A stretch of DNA of 64,000 bases from Epiperipatus broadwayi (taxonomy: Eukaryota > Onychophora > Udeonychophora > Euonychophora > Peripatidae), in assembly GCA_028023455.1 (NCBI GenBank), contig JAQFVV010006246.1:5472363-5536362 (forward strand), in the 5' to 3' direction. Shown piece after piece: positions 24,291 to 35,949 of this stretch. The notes beneath the pieces were generated by a model. It was not told the origin of the DNA, did no database searches, and saw only the letters and a program-made list of their open reading frames with translations. The stretch's first letter is position 1. Every line of letters begins with the position of its first letter. The translations under genes and the position numbers were made by a program.

Positions 24291-26870
24291 TGCATTAGAA
24301 AATAGGTATTATTCTAATCATATTCACAAAAAAATTTATGTTCATTCTTTAAAAGAATCTACTGTAATGGTATGGATCTACAAAGGGTGAACCTGGGGTG
24401 ATGTCAATCATCATCATCAACCCCTAAGTCGAAGACTATAAAATTAAATATCAAACTTAAATATAAAATAAACTGAGGAATGAGCATGAAAATAATGAGA
24501 GATCAATAACAACACTATATTAAGTAATCCCAAGTTACTATAAAATTTAAATATAAATGGAATGAACTATAAATGAATAAGAAATGACTATGAGGAGTAC
24601 GAGAGATCAATACAAACACTAACTATAAGTTTACCAGCATTATACAAGAGGAATGCACATGATTTTAATGTTTAAAAAGGTAAATTGACACTTAAAAAGA
24701 AACAAAATTTTATAATTCAAAGATAATTTAAATTAAGCTATTCACTGTAATATACCTATATTCACGTATATATGCAATACTTATATATCTGTGTTATCAC
24801 GCTTATATATGCACTCATGAAGGATTTAAAGCCGGCACAGACAGAGCTATGGGAAAAAATAGATGAAATGTATGAGGTTAGGAATATATCACTTCTCTAT
24901 GACTGGAAACCAGTCATTTGGAAAATGAAATGATTCACATAGAACAAACTATCATGAAGAATGGTTATCCATCAGCAGTCATCACGAAATTCTTTAAGAG
25001 AAAACAAAAAGATCGAAAGAAAAAAAATCATTGGTATCCATACATATCACTTAGGTAGACAAATTAAAGAAAGTTTGCAGTCAATATAACAGAACAGTTT
25101 TCTAACCAAACAGGAATTCTTACATTTACCATGCCTAAAATGTAAATACTAAAGAACAAAAACTGCATCTGAAATAGCATGTGAAAGTATACTGTGCCTA
25201 GTTGAACAGCAATTGAAAGAACAAACTAATTGGTAAAAGTAGTAGACCATGTAAGATCATACGTTTAATTGGGCAAGTACAAAAATATTGGCTAGAGAGG
25301 AAAAGGTGCAAAGAAGAAAATTCAAGGAAGCTACTCTTATGATAATGGTAAATAATTCTATAAGTCAATCCAGTGTAACAATATACAATGTATGGAAGTC
25401 TCTAATTAGCTTTGCTCTTAGAAAAAAAATTATATTAAAAAAAAAGTGAAGGACTCTGGAGGATTTGAACCAACTCTCATATAAATATATGAAATTTCTC
25501 TCTAGCTTTTGACAGAATAGCTCAGTTAAAGTCTGCCTTAAATTTGAGAATCTGAAGCTGGTCAGGCCAGCAACACCTAAAGAAGAGTGAAGAATACTAC
25601 TAATCAAAACATTGTCATTACTTATTTGTTATCTATTTGCGTGTTATTACAAGTTTATATTTAAGACATTTAAAATTTTTGATAATTCAACATTTACTGA
25701 TAGATGATGGAAATAGTCCAATATATTATCACATCCCTGATCTATGTATTGAATAAAACACCAGTAAAGAAGTAATATTAATTTAACAAATATTGCAATA
25801 AAGCTATTTACAAAATCATCATTAGTTAATTCAACATTTTGAATTTTACTTTTATATAAATGTCTAGATTATCTTCAAATTTATATTTTGATTTTTCTAA
25901 CACTATTTTATATGACCGTCTCTTATGTAATATGAACACTGTTGTGAAAACATTACATATCATTATGATTATCTTATGTATGTATATCTTCATAAGTTGG
26001 GAGTACAATACTTTGAAAGTCAACTTTAATAATAAATATTACACAGTGTCTTACTGTTAACTTTAAAAGGCCTTAATCCTCATAAATAATTATTTCAAAT
26101 TATCACTTTAATGATGACTGCATAGCACAAGTGAGGTTTAAATACTTCACAGGTAGGATCAATAAAGTTACAATGTAGTGCAATCATGTCATTAATCAAC
26201 AAATATAGCCATAAAAATATAATTCTGAACCCTTAATTCCACTATAAGCCATGAAAAATTAACACTTAAATTTTTTTTAGGAAGGTACATATAGAAGGGC
26301 AAAGTTAAATGCATATGGCAAATAACTATCATTAACACTATTTAAACATCTACATAGGGCCCATGATGCAGAGTTATATTAACTGTCTATAAAAACAAAG
26401 TAAAATAATTAAATTCACAAGTCAATAGTAAGAATGAGCATAGTTAATAAAATTTTTGTTTCTACAAAATTTTTTTGCTTACTGTGTGGAAATGAAGATT
26501 TAATTGGATTATAATAATTGATAATGTTTGGAAAGTGTTTCGCTACGTGATTTTAAATGTAAAAGAAAAAAAAAATTGTGTGCACGTGTGTTACTGCAAA
26601 AAAAGCTTTGAAATTAAGTTGTACATAAAATTAATTGGTTTTTTAGTAGGTTTGTTATTAAAAAAAAAATTAATTCAAGAATAAGGGTGCTTTATTTGAG
26701 GAAAAAGATGTGTTGAGGCGTAAGGTTAGGAAACACATGTTTAATGAACACCATTGAAACAAAGAAATATTTTTCTCGTTTCGTATAAAAGGGTTTCAAG
26801 ACTGGTAGAGAAAGCATAAAGTTAAATATAGAGTAGGGGACTTGAAAAATAAGGAATATGGATTGTATTT
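24291..26870. other. Intergenic repeat debris
   Basis: 24450-24622 holds an imperfect direct repeat (AGAGATCAATA-CAA-ACACTA in both halves). 24880-25060 reads in part like a Penelope-like element peptide (IEQTIMKNGYPSAVITKFF then HWYPYIS), a tentative match based on pattern only. 25440-25515 contains, on the minus strand, a B-box-like GTTGGTTCAAATCCTCC, suggesting a SINE fragment. Open frames at 25365-25607, 25826-26060 and 26692-26961 look random. Nothing else is recognised. Confidence 0.45.
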
Positions 26871-26878
26871 GTATCCCA

Positions 26879-28095
26879 GGTGCTAGTATTATAGATAAGG
26901 ATGCCGTTTGATGGCGCTGTTTTCTCATTAAAATTATAAAATATGAACATTCCCAGGCCATTGATTTTAATCATTTTGATGTGTTTTTTGTAATGCGGAA
27001 AAAAAATCGTCTTTTTTAAATATTATTTTTTATTAACATATACAAATTAAATGATAACAGTAAATGTAAAATAAAATCAACAAATTACAATTTGATTCGT
27101 GTTCTTTATTTTGCTTTATTAGAAAAAAACAATTTTTTATCGGATATTTTTTTAGTGGGGTTACGGCTTTTTTTTATTGTTGTTTAAAAAACTCATAATC
27201 GGAATAAAAAGTAAAATTTCTTAGTCTTCCTTTTAAATTTTTACAGACAAACAGATATTATTGTGTTATCGCTATTTTTTACTTTTTTAGTCATCGTTTT
27301 ACATTTTTACTTTTTACAGACAAACAGATATTACTGCTATTTTTTACTTCAAATAGAATGACAACAAAAAGTAAAAGTATGGTTAAGTTTAGGGTTAGTT
27401 TTAGTGTTACGTAAAATATATTCAACAAAGTGTACCAGTAGTTGGAGAAAAGAAAGTAAAAATTTTTTAAACAACAACAAATATATATATATAAAATGTC
27501 TTCTTTACTTATTAACCATGTTTATAATATATGCTTTTTATGAAATTTAAAAAAAAGAGTGTAGAATTGTACTTTTCTTACTGGATATTTTTGTGTTTCC
27601 ACTATTTTTTACTTCAAAAATAAACACACAGTAGAATATTGTTTGTCTCGTGGAATGTTACGAACAGTACATTACTTGATGCGTTACCTAATTCCAACTC
27701 ACTTTACACATATATCTTGTCAACATTTTCCCACTTAAAACTTCAATACAGTACGGTGTAAAAAGTCTGATAATTATTACTTTAGAAAATCTGAACATTT
27801 AAATACTTTAAAAAAAAAAATTCAATCAAAACAACATTTACATCCAATTCAAATATACACACACTCTCACCAAGCCGTAACAATTTTATAAACTGTGCGA
27901 ATTCGCCAAATTTATTTGCTGTGATGCGAAATACAAGCTGTACTGCGAGATGACATAGCGGCCTGCAATCTGTAGCACAACAAAAAAGTATTATAGAAAA
28001 CGCGGGTTCGAACGTGTCAGCCGCGGAAACAGCATTTGTGTTTTAGCATGAAAACGGCGCCAAAGAGTGGCATCTTTAGCTATAAGACTAGAACC
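26879..28095. mobile_element. 1.2-kb noncoding TIR transposon, copy 1, 8-bp target duplication
   Basis: 1217-bp element with terminal inverted repeats. The left end GGTGCTAGTATTATAGATAA matches the reverse complement of the right end, GGTTCTAGTCTTATAGCTAA; similarity continues through ATGCC and a TTTGATGGCGCTGTTTTC-like stretch for about 65 bp. It is flanked by GTATCCCA (26871-26878) and GTATACCA (28096-28103), 7 of 8 identical, an 8-bp target-site duplication. The second copy at 48996-50220 is collinear throughout. No transposase frame is present, so it is non-autonomous. An 8-bp duplication fits hAT, P, Merlin and a few other superfamilies, but the termini do not let me choose. A telomere-like TTAGGGTTAG lies near 27389, and a B-box-like GCGGGTTCGAA near 28004. 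Confidence 0.85.
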
Positions 28096-28309
28096 GTATA
28101 CCACAATGTATATATAATAGTCGGAAAGAAATTAAGCATGCTGTGGTAGAGTGTACCATATGTGATAAGGTTTATCTTTCGAAATGTTTAAATAAGATTA
28201 GGAAGAAGGTAATAGGCGTATGATTATGTAGACTGAGTTAATGTGATAAAAGGTGAAAAAAGGGTTTCTAAGTGTAGATAAAGAGAAAGGAGAAATAGAA
28301 TAAAATGTA

Positions 28310-31300
28310 GTTTAGGAAGATAGAATAAAGTATGTTTTTAATGGAATGACAAAAGATATGGATGACAAAATAAATAGTGCAATGGAGATGGTTAATCAAA
28401 GAATAAGTAAGATAGAGGAAGAGATAAAGGATGTAGAAGCAAAATTAAAATCATTAGAGATGTAGTATGAGCTGATTAAGGAATAGAAATTATAAGGAAA
28501 AAGTAGATAAGGAAATCCAGAAGGTGGAAGAGAATGTTATGGATGAAATAGGGAAAGTAAACTATGAGACAATATTGATAAGAGATTCATTAATTAGAAG
28601 ATCTGATGTAATTGCAAGGGAAAATAGAAACTGGTATGTAAGAATATGTTTACCTGGATTTAGAATTAGGGGTGTTACAGATAAGCTAAAAAAACAAGGG
28701 AGTAGATATATATATTATGGTAGGGATGAATAAATTTGTCAGTCATTGGAGAGAGTAATGGACGAGTACATAGAATTGATTAATTTGAATATGATTAAAG
28801 GAAGAATATGAAGTTGGATTATTACCAAGATTCAACAATAAGTATAAGATAGGGTATGTTCTATAAATGAGAGATTGATAAAATTATGAGAAATGATGTT
28901 ATGTTTGTAGATGTATGGAATTTTTTTTTATTAGTAAGAGGGAATTATATAGTAAAAATGGATTGCATTTAGAAAAACAAAGTGAAGTATTAGAGAGTTT
29001 GATATATAAAGAATATTATAGTTTGGGAAACTTATAAAAGGTTAGGATTTTAAATTGTAGTATTATCAAAAAGAAGATGAATGGGATGTAAAAAATAAAC
29101 AAAGGGTAACTAATTTGAAAATAAATGTAGATGTGGAGAGGAAATGGGTCTGTAAAATTAATGATAAGCAAGTTGCTTACAAATGTAATGGAGAAGAAAG
29201 AATCAAAAAAATTTATGAAAGAGTAGTTAGGAAAGAAGAAATTGTTAAAATTGGATATTTAAATATGAAAAGTGGTAGATCATAAAAGTGACTGGATTAA
29301 ACAAAGTAGTTAAAATGAGTTTGAGATGCTAACAGTAGTGGAAACACATCTAAGAAAAGAACCTATACTGGAAGACTTGGTATGGCAGGGTATAAATAGA
29401 AAAGAAAAAAGGGTGATATAGGAGTTATGTCAAAAAAATATTTAAATACTGTTAAATGTCAAGAACATTTGTGGTTTGAAATAAGATTAGAAAGACAAGA
29501 ATGGATGGTGACTATAGTGTATATAGCCACTGGAGATAGTCAAACTATAATAAAGTGGAGCAGTCACGTATATGATTGCCTAGTTAAGGATATACTGTTT
29601 CAAAAAAAGGGGGAAGAGAATAATGGTTATAGAAGATATGAAAAGGTATATTGAAGAAATTGATGATGTAGATAACAAGAACACCACTGGAGATAGTCAA
29701 ACTATAATAAAGTGGAGCAGTCACATATATGAATGCCTAGTTAAGGATATACAGTTTCAAAAAAAGGGGGAAGAGAATAATGGTTATAGAGGATATGAAG
29801 AGGCATATTGAAGAAATTGATGTAGATAACAAGAATGGACAGATTTTGAAGAATTTTTATCAGAGAGTGAATTTGAGCATTGGAAATTTATCAAATATTT
29901 ATGAGGAACAATAGTCTAGAAATAATATATTTCACACAAGAGATTCTGTATTAGTAGAGAAAGAGGGAATGAATAAAGTATGGAAAATTAAAGTATTTGA
30001 TAATGAAGAGAGAATATGTATTAATGATCATAATTTCTTTATAATAGAAATGATTATGTGATAGAAATAATTTCTTTATAATAGAAATGGTTGTGATAGA
30101 AAATAGTAATAAATGTAGAAAGGAAAGATATGGATGAAGAATGAATGATAAAAATAAGAATATAAAAGTTGAAGAACCATGGAAGAGTTGGTTAGGAATG
30201 AATATAAGAACTAGTGAAAGATGTGAATGAAGAATGAATGATATTAGAAAAATATAAAACCTGAAGAAACCATGGAAGTTAGTTGGGGGTGAATATAAGA
30301 ACTGGTGTGTGCAGTAGAAAAAATGGCAAATATTGTTTTAGTTGAGAATATTCAGAAGAATAAAAGTAATAGAAAAATGAGTTAGTAAAAGGATAAAAGC
30401 ATACAGAGAACAAGTGTGCTATTGAAAAGAAAGTGAAAAAAAAAATGCTAATGTTCAGTGAGAAACGTGTTTTAAAAAAAAGTTGGCTAAAATAGATAAT
30501 TATATAGAGAGAATGAAATTAATTAGTAAATTGTTGGGGAATATTAATAAAAGTGGAAGAGATGGAAGTAAAAAATTTTGGAAATACATTAAAAGGAATG
30601 AAAAGAGAGAAAAAGTATTACTAGATGATGAGGGAATAAAGTGTAGCTCTAGAAAAGAATTAGAAACAATCTTAAATATGTAATGGATATAGAAAAGATG
30701 TAGACAGTGATAGTGAACATGAAAGTATATAGTAATGGAAGTATTAGATTTACACCAAATGAATTAAATGAGGCAGGAAAGAAATTGAAAAGGCAAGAGG
30801 TTTAGATGCATGGGCAGCAGAAATGGTGATGAATTTAGTAAACAGGGCAAAATTAAACCTATTATCATGTTTTAATAAGATAGCACAGAAGAATTTCCAG
30901 ATAGCTGGATTACTACAAGAGTAAGACTACTATTTAAAAGAAAGGTGAGGATCATAGAAAGTTAAACAATTATAGACAACTAGTGGTAATATCAGTGTTT
31001 TATAAAGTTTTGCATATATGGTGGCTGAAAGGGTAGCAAAATGGATGGAAGAAAATAATGTAGTGGAAGAAATGCAAGGAGGTTGTTGATTGGATAGGCT
31101 TATAGGAGACAGTTTATTTTTAGTCTCATAACTTATAGATATAAGTAGGAATACAAGTAGACAGTTATATATGGTTTTTACAGATATAGAAAAGGGATGT
31201 GATAGAGTAAATAGAAATAGATTATAAGTTTAATATATTTGGAAATGAATGGAGCTTTAGTGGATCTTATTAAGAGATTGTATGAAAATAATTATTATGC

Positions 31301-31740
31301 GTATCAATTAGGAAATATAGAATCAGTTAGTTAAAAATGGAATGTGACTAAGGCAAGGATGCCCTATGTCACCTATTTTATTATATCTGAGAGAAATGGA
31401 GAGAACAGTAGAAAGATTAGGGGTAGAGATACCATTAGTAGGTGGCAAGGAAATATATACATTATCGGGTCTATTTGTGGATATCTTCTTGTGCTCAGAA
31501 AGTAGGGAAGATATGCAAGTTATGCTGAAGATATGTGCAAGGGTGTGGATAAAGAGATGGAAATTAAATTTAGTGAAGAAAATTCATGATGGTAAATGCT
31601 GGGCAAGAAAAAAGAAAGAATTTTTATTGGAGGATATAAAGTTAAATGTGGTGGATAGGTATAATTATTTGGGAATCATCTTAAGTTCAAAGGGAAGTAG
31701 GATCAAAACCACTCTCAAAAAGACTTAATTACTGTATATC
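28310..31740 (+). pseudogene. Decayed LINE with coiled-coil, SGNH-like, endonuclease and RT parts
   Basis: A purine-rich fossil non-LTR retrotransposon in one orientation. In order: a short coiled-coil frame at 28346-28465 (ISKIEEEIKDVEAKLKSLEM); an SGNH-hydrolase-like piece at 28524-28733 (LIRDSLIRRSDVI, CLPGFRIRG), with its C-terminal block near 28940-28990 (KNGLHLEKQSEVL); endonuclease pieces around 29240-29530 (IGYLNMKSG, HLWFEIRLERQEWMVTIVYI); then RT pieces from about 30790 (ARGLDAWAAEMV), through MYGFYRYRKGM-type sequence near 31170, to SPILLYLREMERTVERLGVE at 31366 onward and VVDRYNYLGIILSSKGSRIK near 31650-31710. The DD of the RT core is lost (GLFVDIFLC). Stops and shifts are frequent, so it is inactive. 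An esterase-like ORF1 is known in some CR1- and L2-related LINEs; the clade here is not certain. Confidence 0.75.
29531..29844 (+). repeat. 157-bp tandem duplication inside the decayed LINE
   Basis: The block starting TGGAGATAGTCAAACTATAA at 29531 repeats from 29688 with about 95% identity by eye. The period of 157 is not a multiple of three, so the duplicated peptide (TGDSQTIIKWSSH) appears in two frames and gives two overlapping open frames. It must postdate or accompany inactivation of the LINE. Confidence 0.9.
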
Positions 31741-32865
31741 TATAATAATTTGTACCTACATGTCATAGTCAATCTAAAATTAATAAAAAATTCAAATATA
31801 GCTGATGCAGATAGTCACTACAAATTTAAAAAATCATATTTTTAAATCCAATTTTCATTTAACAATGCAAATTCTCTTCTGCCTAAAGAAAGAAAAAAAC
31901 TGGGTAATAATAAACACAAAAAAAAATTTATTGAAGAAAAGTTTAATTATTAATAAATTTATAATCAATTTAATTTTTATTTACTCCAAATTTTGTAGAT
32001 GCAAAAAAGCACTGACATGTGTTGACAAAAATAAAGTTCTTACAATATATACTTTTAATTAAAAAATAAAACTAAATGTTAAATTATGAAAACAACAAAT
32101 TTATAGATACTTAGTCATTGATATAGGATTTCATTTCATAGGATAGGTTGTAACATGAAGTGTAATCACATACAAAATGAATTTTTATTTTCACATTAAG
32201 TTTTTCAATTTTAATAATTTGCATGATTACATGCCATGTGCTAACACATGATAAAATATTCAGTTATAAGAATTTTGACATTTGAAAGACATGCTGTAGA
32301 AAGTTATTGAGAATTAAATGGATATAAGTTTTTAATGAAAAATTGTATAAAAAAGTGAATTAAAAAAAAATTTTTGTTGAACAAAGTTAAGAATTATTTG
32401 GGATAAATCAAGTGAGTGATGATTGAAACCCTTCATTTTTGACATTATATTAAGATGTAAACAAAAGATATCAATAGGGACAGATGACATTAAATGTTAA
32501 GGATAGGCCCATTCCATACAGAGATGCAATGCATCCAGGTGAACACTATAGGGGCAGCACAAATGACTAGCATTAATAAAAAAAATTAAATCAATAGATA
32601 ATAAAAAAAAAAATTTAAAAAAAATGGATGCTTCAATATTTATTTTGCGGATGTTAACCGATTATTTTATTTTATTATAGGTGTTATTTAAGTGTTTGTA
32701 TTATTTTATCAGTTAGACTAGGTCTATGATTATGTATTTATCCTGTTTTCAAATCGGACAACTTTACTGTATTTGGAGCAATTTCACCAGCACTTTTATT
32801 ATACATATGTATACAGCCAAGTTCTAATTAATAAATGTCAGAAATTTACATGTGATGCACTGTAA
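31741..32865. other. AT-rich intergenic stretch, no gene seen
   Basis: Contains poly(A) tracts (for example near 31920, 32360 and 32600) and a short open frame at 31805-32062 with low-complexity sequence. No homology, terminal repeats or RNA structure is recognised. Confidence 0.65.
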
Positions 32866-33320
32866 TGTCTCATACGGTATCAGGAATCTCTCAGCACTAT
32901 GCCCAGAAAAACCTGTGGCCACATTACCTTCCTTTCCATTCCCCACAATAAGTTTCCCCAATATTCTTCTCTATCCTGCTCCATCTCATTTCCCCTCTAT
33001 CTTTTTCCAAAGCCAGCATAAAAAACAAGAATCTACTTTCTGTATAATCCGTCATAGCAAGAAAAATACTGAAGTACCGTTAAATGTTTAGATTGATTTT
33101 AAAGAACTGAATGCAAAGTTGCATAAATATTATGAAAAACAAATTATAACTTATTTATAGTTAATGAATCTTATTATATGACGTGATGCACTGTGGCTTC
33201 TTTTTCAGAGTCTGGAATCTCGGCCACTATTCCCAGAAAAACCTGTTAGCCACCTTACGTTCCTTTCCATTCTCCATAATAAGTTTCCCTTATTCTCTAT
33301 CTTGCTCCATCTCATTTCCA
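32866..33320. repeat. Direct repeat pair, C-rich
   Basis: 32866-33000 and 33205-33318 share CCCAGAAAAACCTGT, CCTTTCCATTC, ATAAGTTTCCC and TGCTCCATCTCATTTCC in the same order. Between them, 33049-33075 (GTCATAGCAAGAAAAATACT) matches the right end of the 33388-33600 foldback, so the two repeats probably belong to one composite element duplicated in tandem. An open frame at 32852-33091 is a by-product. Confidence 0.7.
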
Positions 33321-33387
33321 CAACATAATCTTTGTCAACTCTATGGCTTTTATATCTAAATCCTCCCTAACACCTTTGTGGTATTCT

Positions 33388-33600
33388 GGTACTTTAGTAT
33401 TTTTCTTGCTATGACGTATTCTCTTGAAGACATACTACTATAATCTTCCGATCTTTAAGATAACGTCTAGTGATTTGCGGACAAAGTTAATCGCTAAAAT
33501 TTGTCTGCAGATCATATGGAGGTGTTATGTTAAAGATCGCAAGATTAGAGTAGTATGTCTTCAGGATAATACATCATTACAAGAAAAATACTAAAGTACC
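33388..33600. mobile_element. 213-bp palindromic foldback element
   Basis: Left end GGTACTTTAGTATTTTTCTTG and right end ...AAGAAAAATACTAAAGTACC are near-perfect reverse complements. Pairing continues inward through GAAGACATACTACTATAATC to the GATCTTTAA words, around a central ACAAAGTTAATCGCTAAAAT. No clear flanking duplication. Related decayed copies lie at 5045-5250 and, as an end fragment, at 33049-33075. This is a hairpin MITE of unknown superfamily. Confidence 0.85.
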
Positions 33601-34207
33601 CATTTAACAATAACTTGTTCCCTGCTCCATATATAGTATTGATGATAAAGTATAACATACTATTATTATTTGTTAGTATAAATTTTCTTAACTCAATGCT
33701 TTCTTTCTCTGTAACATTACATAAAGTGGGATTGATGTATTCAAAATATTGATATAACTTTTTTTAAATTAAATAAATTATTTACTTCAAAGAGAATGTA
33801 CTTTAATGCATCTAAATTTGTTTACATATATTCACACACACATATAAATAACTTCTATTATTGGTATTTGAGAAATCAACTTAATCCTGTGATTTTTGTA
33901 AAGCTAATTTGAAATTTATCCTTGGTATTTCTCTTTGTTTATAAACAATGCTCTTACTTGTAATAATTTTTTACCTGAAGGTTAATCATATTAAATAACA
34001 TACCTTTTAAGAAATATGTTTCAAAATCTTTTTTTAAAATTTATTTGTGACAATCATTAGAAACAGTAACTCTTAATACAGAATTAAGGATAAGCAGAAT
34101 TTTTATGCATGTTCAGTGCTTTTACTTAGACAGCAAAGGAAAGGAGGGCAGACCCTGGACCACTATTTATGATAATTATATTTATTGAAAAAAATTTTTA
34201 TTACCTA
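33601..34207. other. AT-rich intergenic stretch, nothing recognised
   Basis: No coding frame or repeat structure can be supported; short CACACA and poly(T) tracts only. Confidence 0.6.
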
Positions 34208-34571
34208 AATATTGAGTTTCAAAAATCTTATACGTTTCGCTGTTCAGCAAAAAAACTTTTATTGATTACATCAGATCTACAAAATTTGAATACACATAAA
34301 AATACAGCCATTAAAATACATTATTTTATATAAAATTCCCATCAAACTTTTACACTTTTTAAAAATACTTCCTAACCTTTTCAATTCATATGTCTTTAAC
34401 ATATTTACTATCCTATTTTATATTCTTTTAAAATCTTTTCTATCCTCTTTCTCTATAACATATACCTATACATATAACTTTAATATTATATATTTACATT
34501 ATAAAGTAATCAATAATAAAAAAATTTTTTGCTGAAAAGTGAAACGTGTAAGATTTTTGAAACTCAATATT
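34208..34571. mobile_element. 364-bp element with ~58-bp terminal inverted repeats
   Basis: The left end AATATTGAGTTTCAAAAATC pairs with the right end, and pairing runs on through CTTATACGTTTCGCTGTTCAG against CTTACACGTTTCACTTTTCAG (read on the minus strand), then GCAAAAAA and ATTGATT. The interior (34267-34510) is AT-rich and noncoding. The flanks (CCTA and ATAT) do not give a convincing target duplication. A non-autonomous TIR transposon is the best reading. Confidence 0.8.
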
Positions 34572-35054
34572 ATATATGAAGACAGCAAAAACAGGAAGAA
34601 GAAAAGAATTTAGGACTATATAATATTACCTAATATTGTTATACTAGCAACTTAGTGCTATACATAGAATTCAAATTTGTTGGGTGGATCTGCTGTGTTT
34701 GCACTTTTTGCAAAAAATGAACTGAAAATGTTACATATGCATTTACTATATATATCACTCTAGTAAATAAAATTAAAGAGATCGCTGCTACTAATTTATG
34801 CTTCTGAAATTATATATGATAAACGGATTAATATAAAAAGTCAGGAGACATTTTTTCTACCTGTCCCATACCTTCTCGCATGGAACAAATAGAAATGGAT
34901 ACTGTAACAAACGGCCATAAATTGCGGATAAAGCTGAAAATAAAATGGCAGAAGCGAACTGTTAATTGTCAAAGAGTTTGAGGGTCAAAATGACTAATTG
35001 GTTGAACTTTATAAGACAATGCAAGTATTGTTTTAATTCTCTACTAATAAATAT
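34572..35054. other. Intergenic stretch, nothing recognised
   Basis: No coding sequence or repeat can be supported here. Confidence 0.55.
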
Positions 35055-35760
35055 GTAATTATAAATTTATTTAAACGCACATTGATTACGTAATATTTAC
35101 TAAGGCTGTAACCTCAAACATGTGCGTGTAAAATGCGATAGTAGGGACTTCTACAGGTCTTAACCACAAGCTTACGTTTTGGAAGAGGGGGCCCCTTCTT
35201 TACTTCAACCTACTTTTTATATAAATAGGTGAAGCTGAAGCGGTTAGATCTGAGAGCATGATGCTATTTAATACTTCACTGATTAAGTCCACATTTCTTA
35301 TTACACATTAATTAATACTCAAGAAATCTTTCAATTTACAATGAGTCAATAGAAAGATCTTATAGCTAGAAATCTATTACGATAATTTAAAGTTGTAATT
35401 ATAAATTTATTTAAATGCACATTCATTATGTAATATTTACTAAGGCTGTAACCTCAAACATGTGCGTGTAAAATGCAATACTAGGGACCTATACAGGTCT
35501 TAATCACAAGCTTACGTTTTGGAAGAGGGGAACCCTTCTTTACTTCAATCTACTTTCTATATAAATAGGTGAAGCTGAAGTGGTTAGATCTGAGAGCGTG
35601 AAGCTATTCAATACTTCACTGATTAAGTCCACATTTCTTATTACACATTAATACTCGCGAAATCTTTTGATTTACGAGTCAATGGAAAGATCTTATAGCT
35701 AGAAATCTATTACGATAATTTAAAGTTGTAATTATAAATTTATTTAAACACACATAAATA
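35055..35760. repeat. Tandem repeat, ~340-bp unit, about two copies plus a stub
   Basis: Units begin with GTAATTATAAATTTATTTAA at 35055 and 35395, and a third start at 35728 breaks off after about 30 bp. Units are about 340 and 333 bp, and roughly 93% identical by eye. Each contains an inverted copy of the ~85-bp dispersed repeat (35091-35173 and 35431-35513) and the words GGTGAAGCTGAAG and TTAGATCTGAGAGC. It is noncoding. Confidence 0.85.
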
Positions 35761-35949
35761 TGTAGTATCTTAAGTCTTTTGTAATTTGTGTAATTAAATA
35801 ATTACATATAGAAATGTCAAATGTATGTTTATTTTAATGCTATCTGACTGGTTTCCAACACGGAGAAACCTGACATAGCAGAGTGGTAGTTTTGACAGCC
35901 AGAGACCATAATTAAGGTAAAGCACCTTGTAAACTCAAAGAATAAATCA

